NCBI GenBank assembly: GCA_002412885.1
Contig: DHVX01000002.1
Coordinates: forward strand, 1-24,065
Reading direction: 5' to 3'
Source: Bacteroidales bacterium UBA5197
GTDB taxonomy: Bacteria > Bacteroidota > Bacteroidia > Bacteroidales > Lentimicrobiaceae
DNA: 24,065 nt
Shown in pieces: positions 23,644-24,065 of this stretch. Below the pieces are notes generated by a model that did no database searches, was not told the origin of the DNA, and saw only the letters and a program-made list of their open reading frames with translations. The first letter of the stretch is position 1. Every line of letters begins with the position of its first letter. Made by a program: the position numbers and the translations under genes.

Positions 23644-24065
23644 TTGAAAAGTAACCTACGCAATATTTTAAGGTTCAGCCTGTTTCTCGGAATCGGACTG
23701 TTTTTCATTTGGCTGTTCATGCGAAACCTGACCGCTGAGCAGAAAAGCGAAATTTTTCTCTCATTCAAAATTGCAGAATATTCATGGATCATCCTCGCTT
23801 TTGCCTTGGGGATGCTGAGTCATTTGCTGCGATCGCTCAGATGGAAAATCCTTATGGAGCCAATGGGATATAATCCCAGTACCAGCAATGTGTTTATGGC
23901 TGTAATGATTGGCTATCTGGCTAATCTGGCGTTACCAAGGCTTGGCGAAGTCAGCCGTTGCGGTATTCTTGCCAAATACGAGAAAATCCCGTTCAACAAA
24001 TCATTCGGCACTGTTATTACCGAAAGGGTCATTGACATGCTCACTTTTGTGCTGATTTTCTTTAT
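23644..24065 (+). CDS. Flippase-like lysylphosphatidylglycerol synthase TM family protein (partial, runs off right edge)
   Basis: Only the first 140 codons are in the window. The translation shows hydrophobic segments at about 6-24 and 43-62 and a third in the VFMAVMIGYLANLALP region. HLLRSLRWKILMEPMGY followed by GYLANLALPRLGEVSRCGIL is characteristic of the LPG_synthase_TM (YbhN/AglD-like) membrane family. Such proteins are annotated as putative lipid flippases, and some carry extra synthase domains, so the final assignment needs the missing part. No ATG is available before the first segment; the start is TTG at 23644, 8 nt after panD. It probably belongs to the panD transcript. Confidence 0.85.
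   Translation, partial: MKSNLRNILRFSLFLGIGLFFIWLFMRNLTAEQKSEIFLSFKIAEYSWIILAFALGMLSHLLRSLRWKILMEPMGYNPSTSNVFMAVMIGYLANLALPRLGEVSRCGILAKYEKIPFNKSFGTVITERVIDMLTFVLIFF

Noticed and set aside
1..24065. Mobile elements, defence systems, CRISPR arrays or biosynthetic clusters
   Set aside because: I looked for transposases, integrases, nucleases, regularly spaced repeats and long inverted repeats and saw none; the gene content is mostly core metabolism and envelope functions.

Overview
The window looks like a chromosomal segment of a Bacteroidota organism, most likely Bacteroidales or a relative. The signs are several Bacteroidota-type promoters (TTTG or TTG, 17-21 nt, then TAnnTTTG), mostly weak Shine-Dalgarno sites, lineage-typical families (DUF4271, the GIN-domain/beta-barrel fusion, Bacteroidota-style HemD) and a moderate-to-low GC content. 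The Pta/AckA pair, a 3-hydroxyacyl-CoA dehydrogenase and a flavodoxin suggest a fermentative or anaerobic lifestyle; this is an inference. I see no insertion sequence, phage gene, CRISPR array, tRNA or rRNA, and most of the content is core gene order.

Layout. 1-2098 (-): a PAS histidine kinase overlapping by 4 nt a response regulator with a PAS domain, which runs off the left edge. 2516-5896 (+): an ECF sigma factor, a membrane-anchored putative anti-sigma factor with a duplicated N-terminal module, and a secreted GIN-domain/beta-barrel protein. Two matching ECF-type promoters lie in front of the sigma gene and the barrel gene. 6050-6793 (+): a YebC/PmpR regulator, separated by a bidirectional terminator from the leftward pta-hbd-ackA operon (10106-6859).

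10460-16218 (+): DUF4271 membrane protein, HemD, RnpA, YidD, an S41 processing protease and an O-antigen-ligase-like polymerase. 16273-17663 (+): cytidine deaminase and a ChaN-like protein. 17681-20580 (-): GtrA-like protein, a secreted M28 peptidase with a PDZ domain, and a flavodoxin with its own promoter and terminator. 20980-24065 (+): a TorF-like outer-membrane protein, a secreted thioredoxin-fold protein, panC-panD, and the start of a flippase-like membrane protein cut by the right edge.

The strongest candidate for an under-described system is the ECF circuit. A 12-nt identical element, embedded in a TGTAAC-N16/17-(T/C)GTC promoter, precedes both the sigma gene and the GIN-barrel gene at similar distances from their start codons. 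This suggests that the sigma factor drives its own operon and an envelope protein. Secondary leads are a dehydrogenase whose usual PGFxxNR motif reads AGNISTR, a long-chain flavodoxin with an atypical phosphate loop, and two genes whose -7 boxes sit so close to ATG that the mRNAs may be leaderless.
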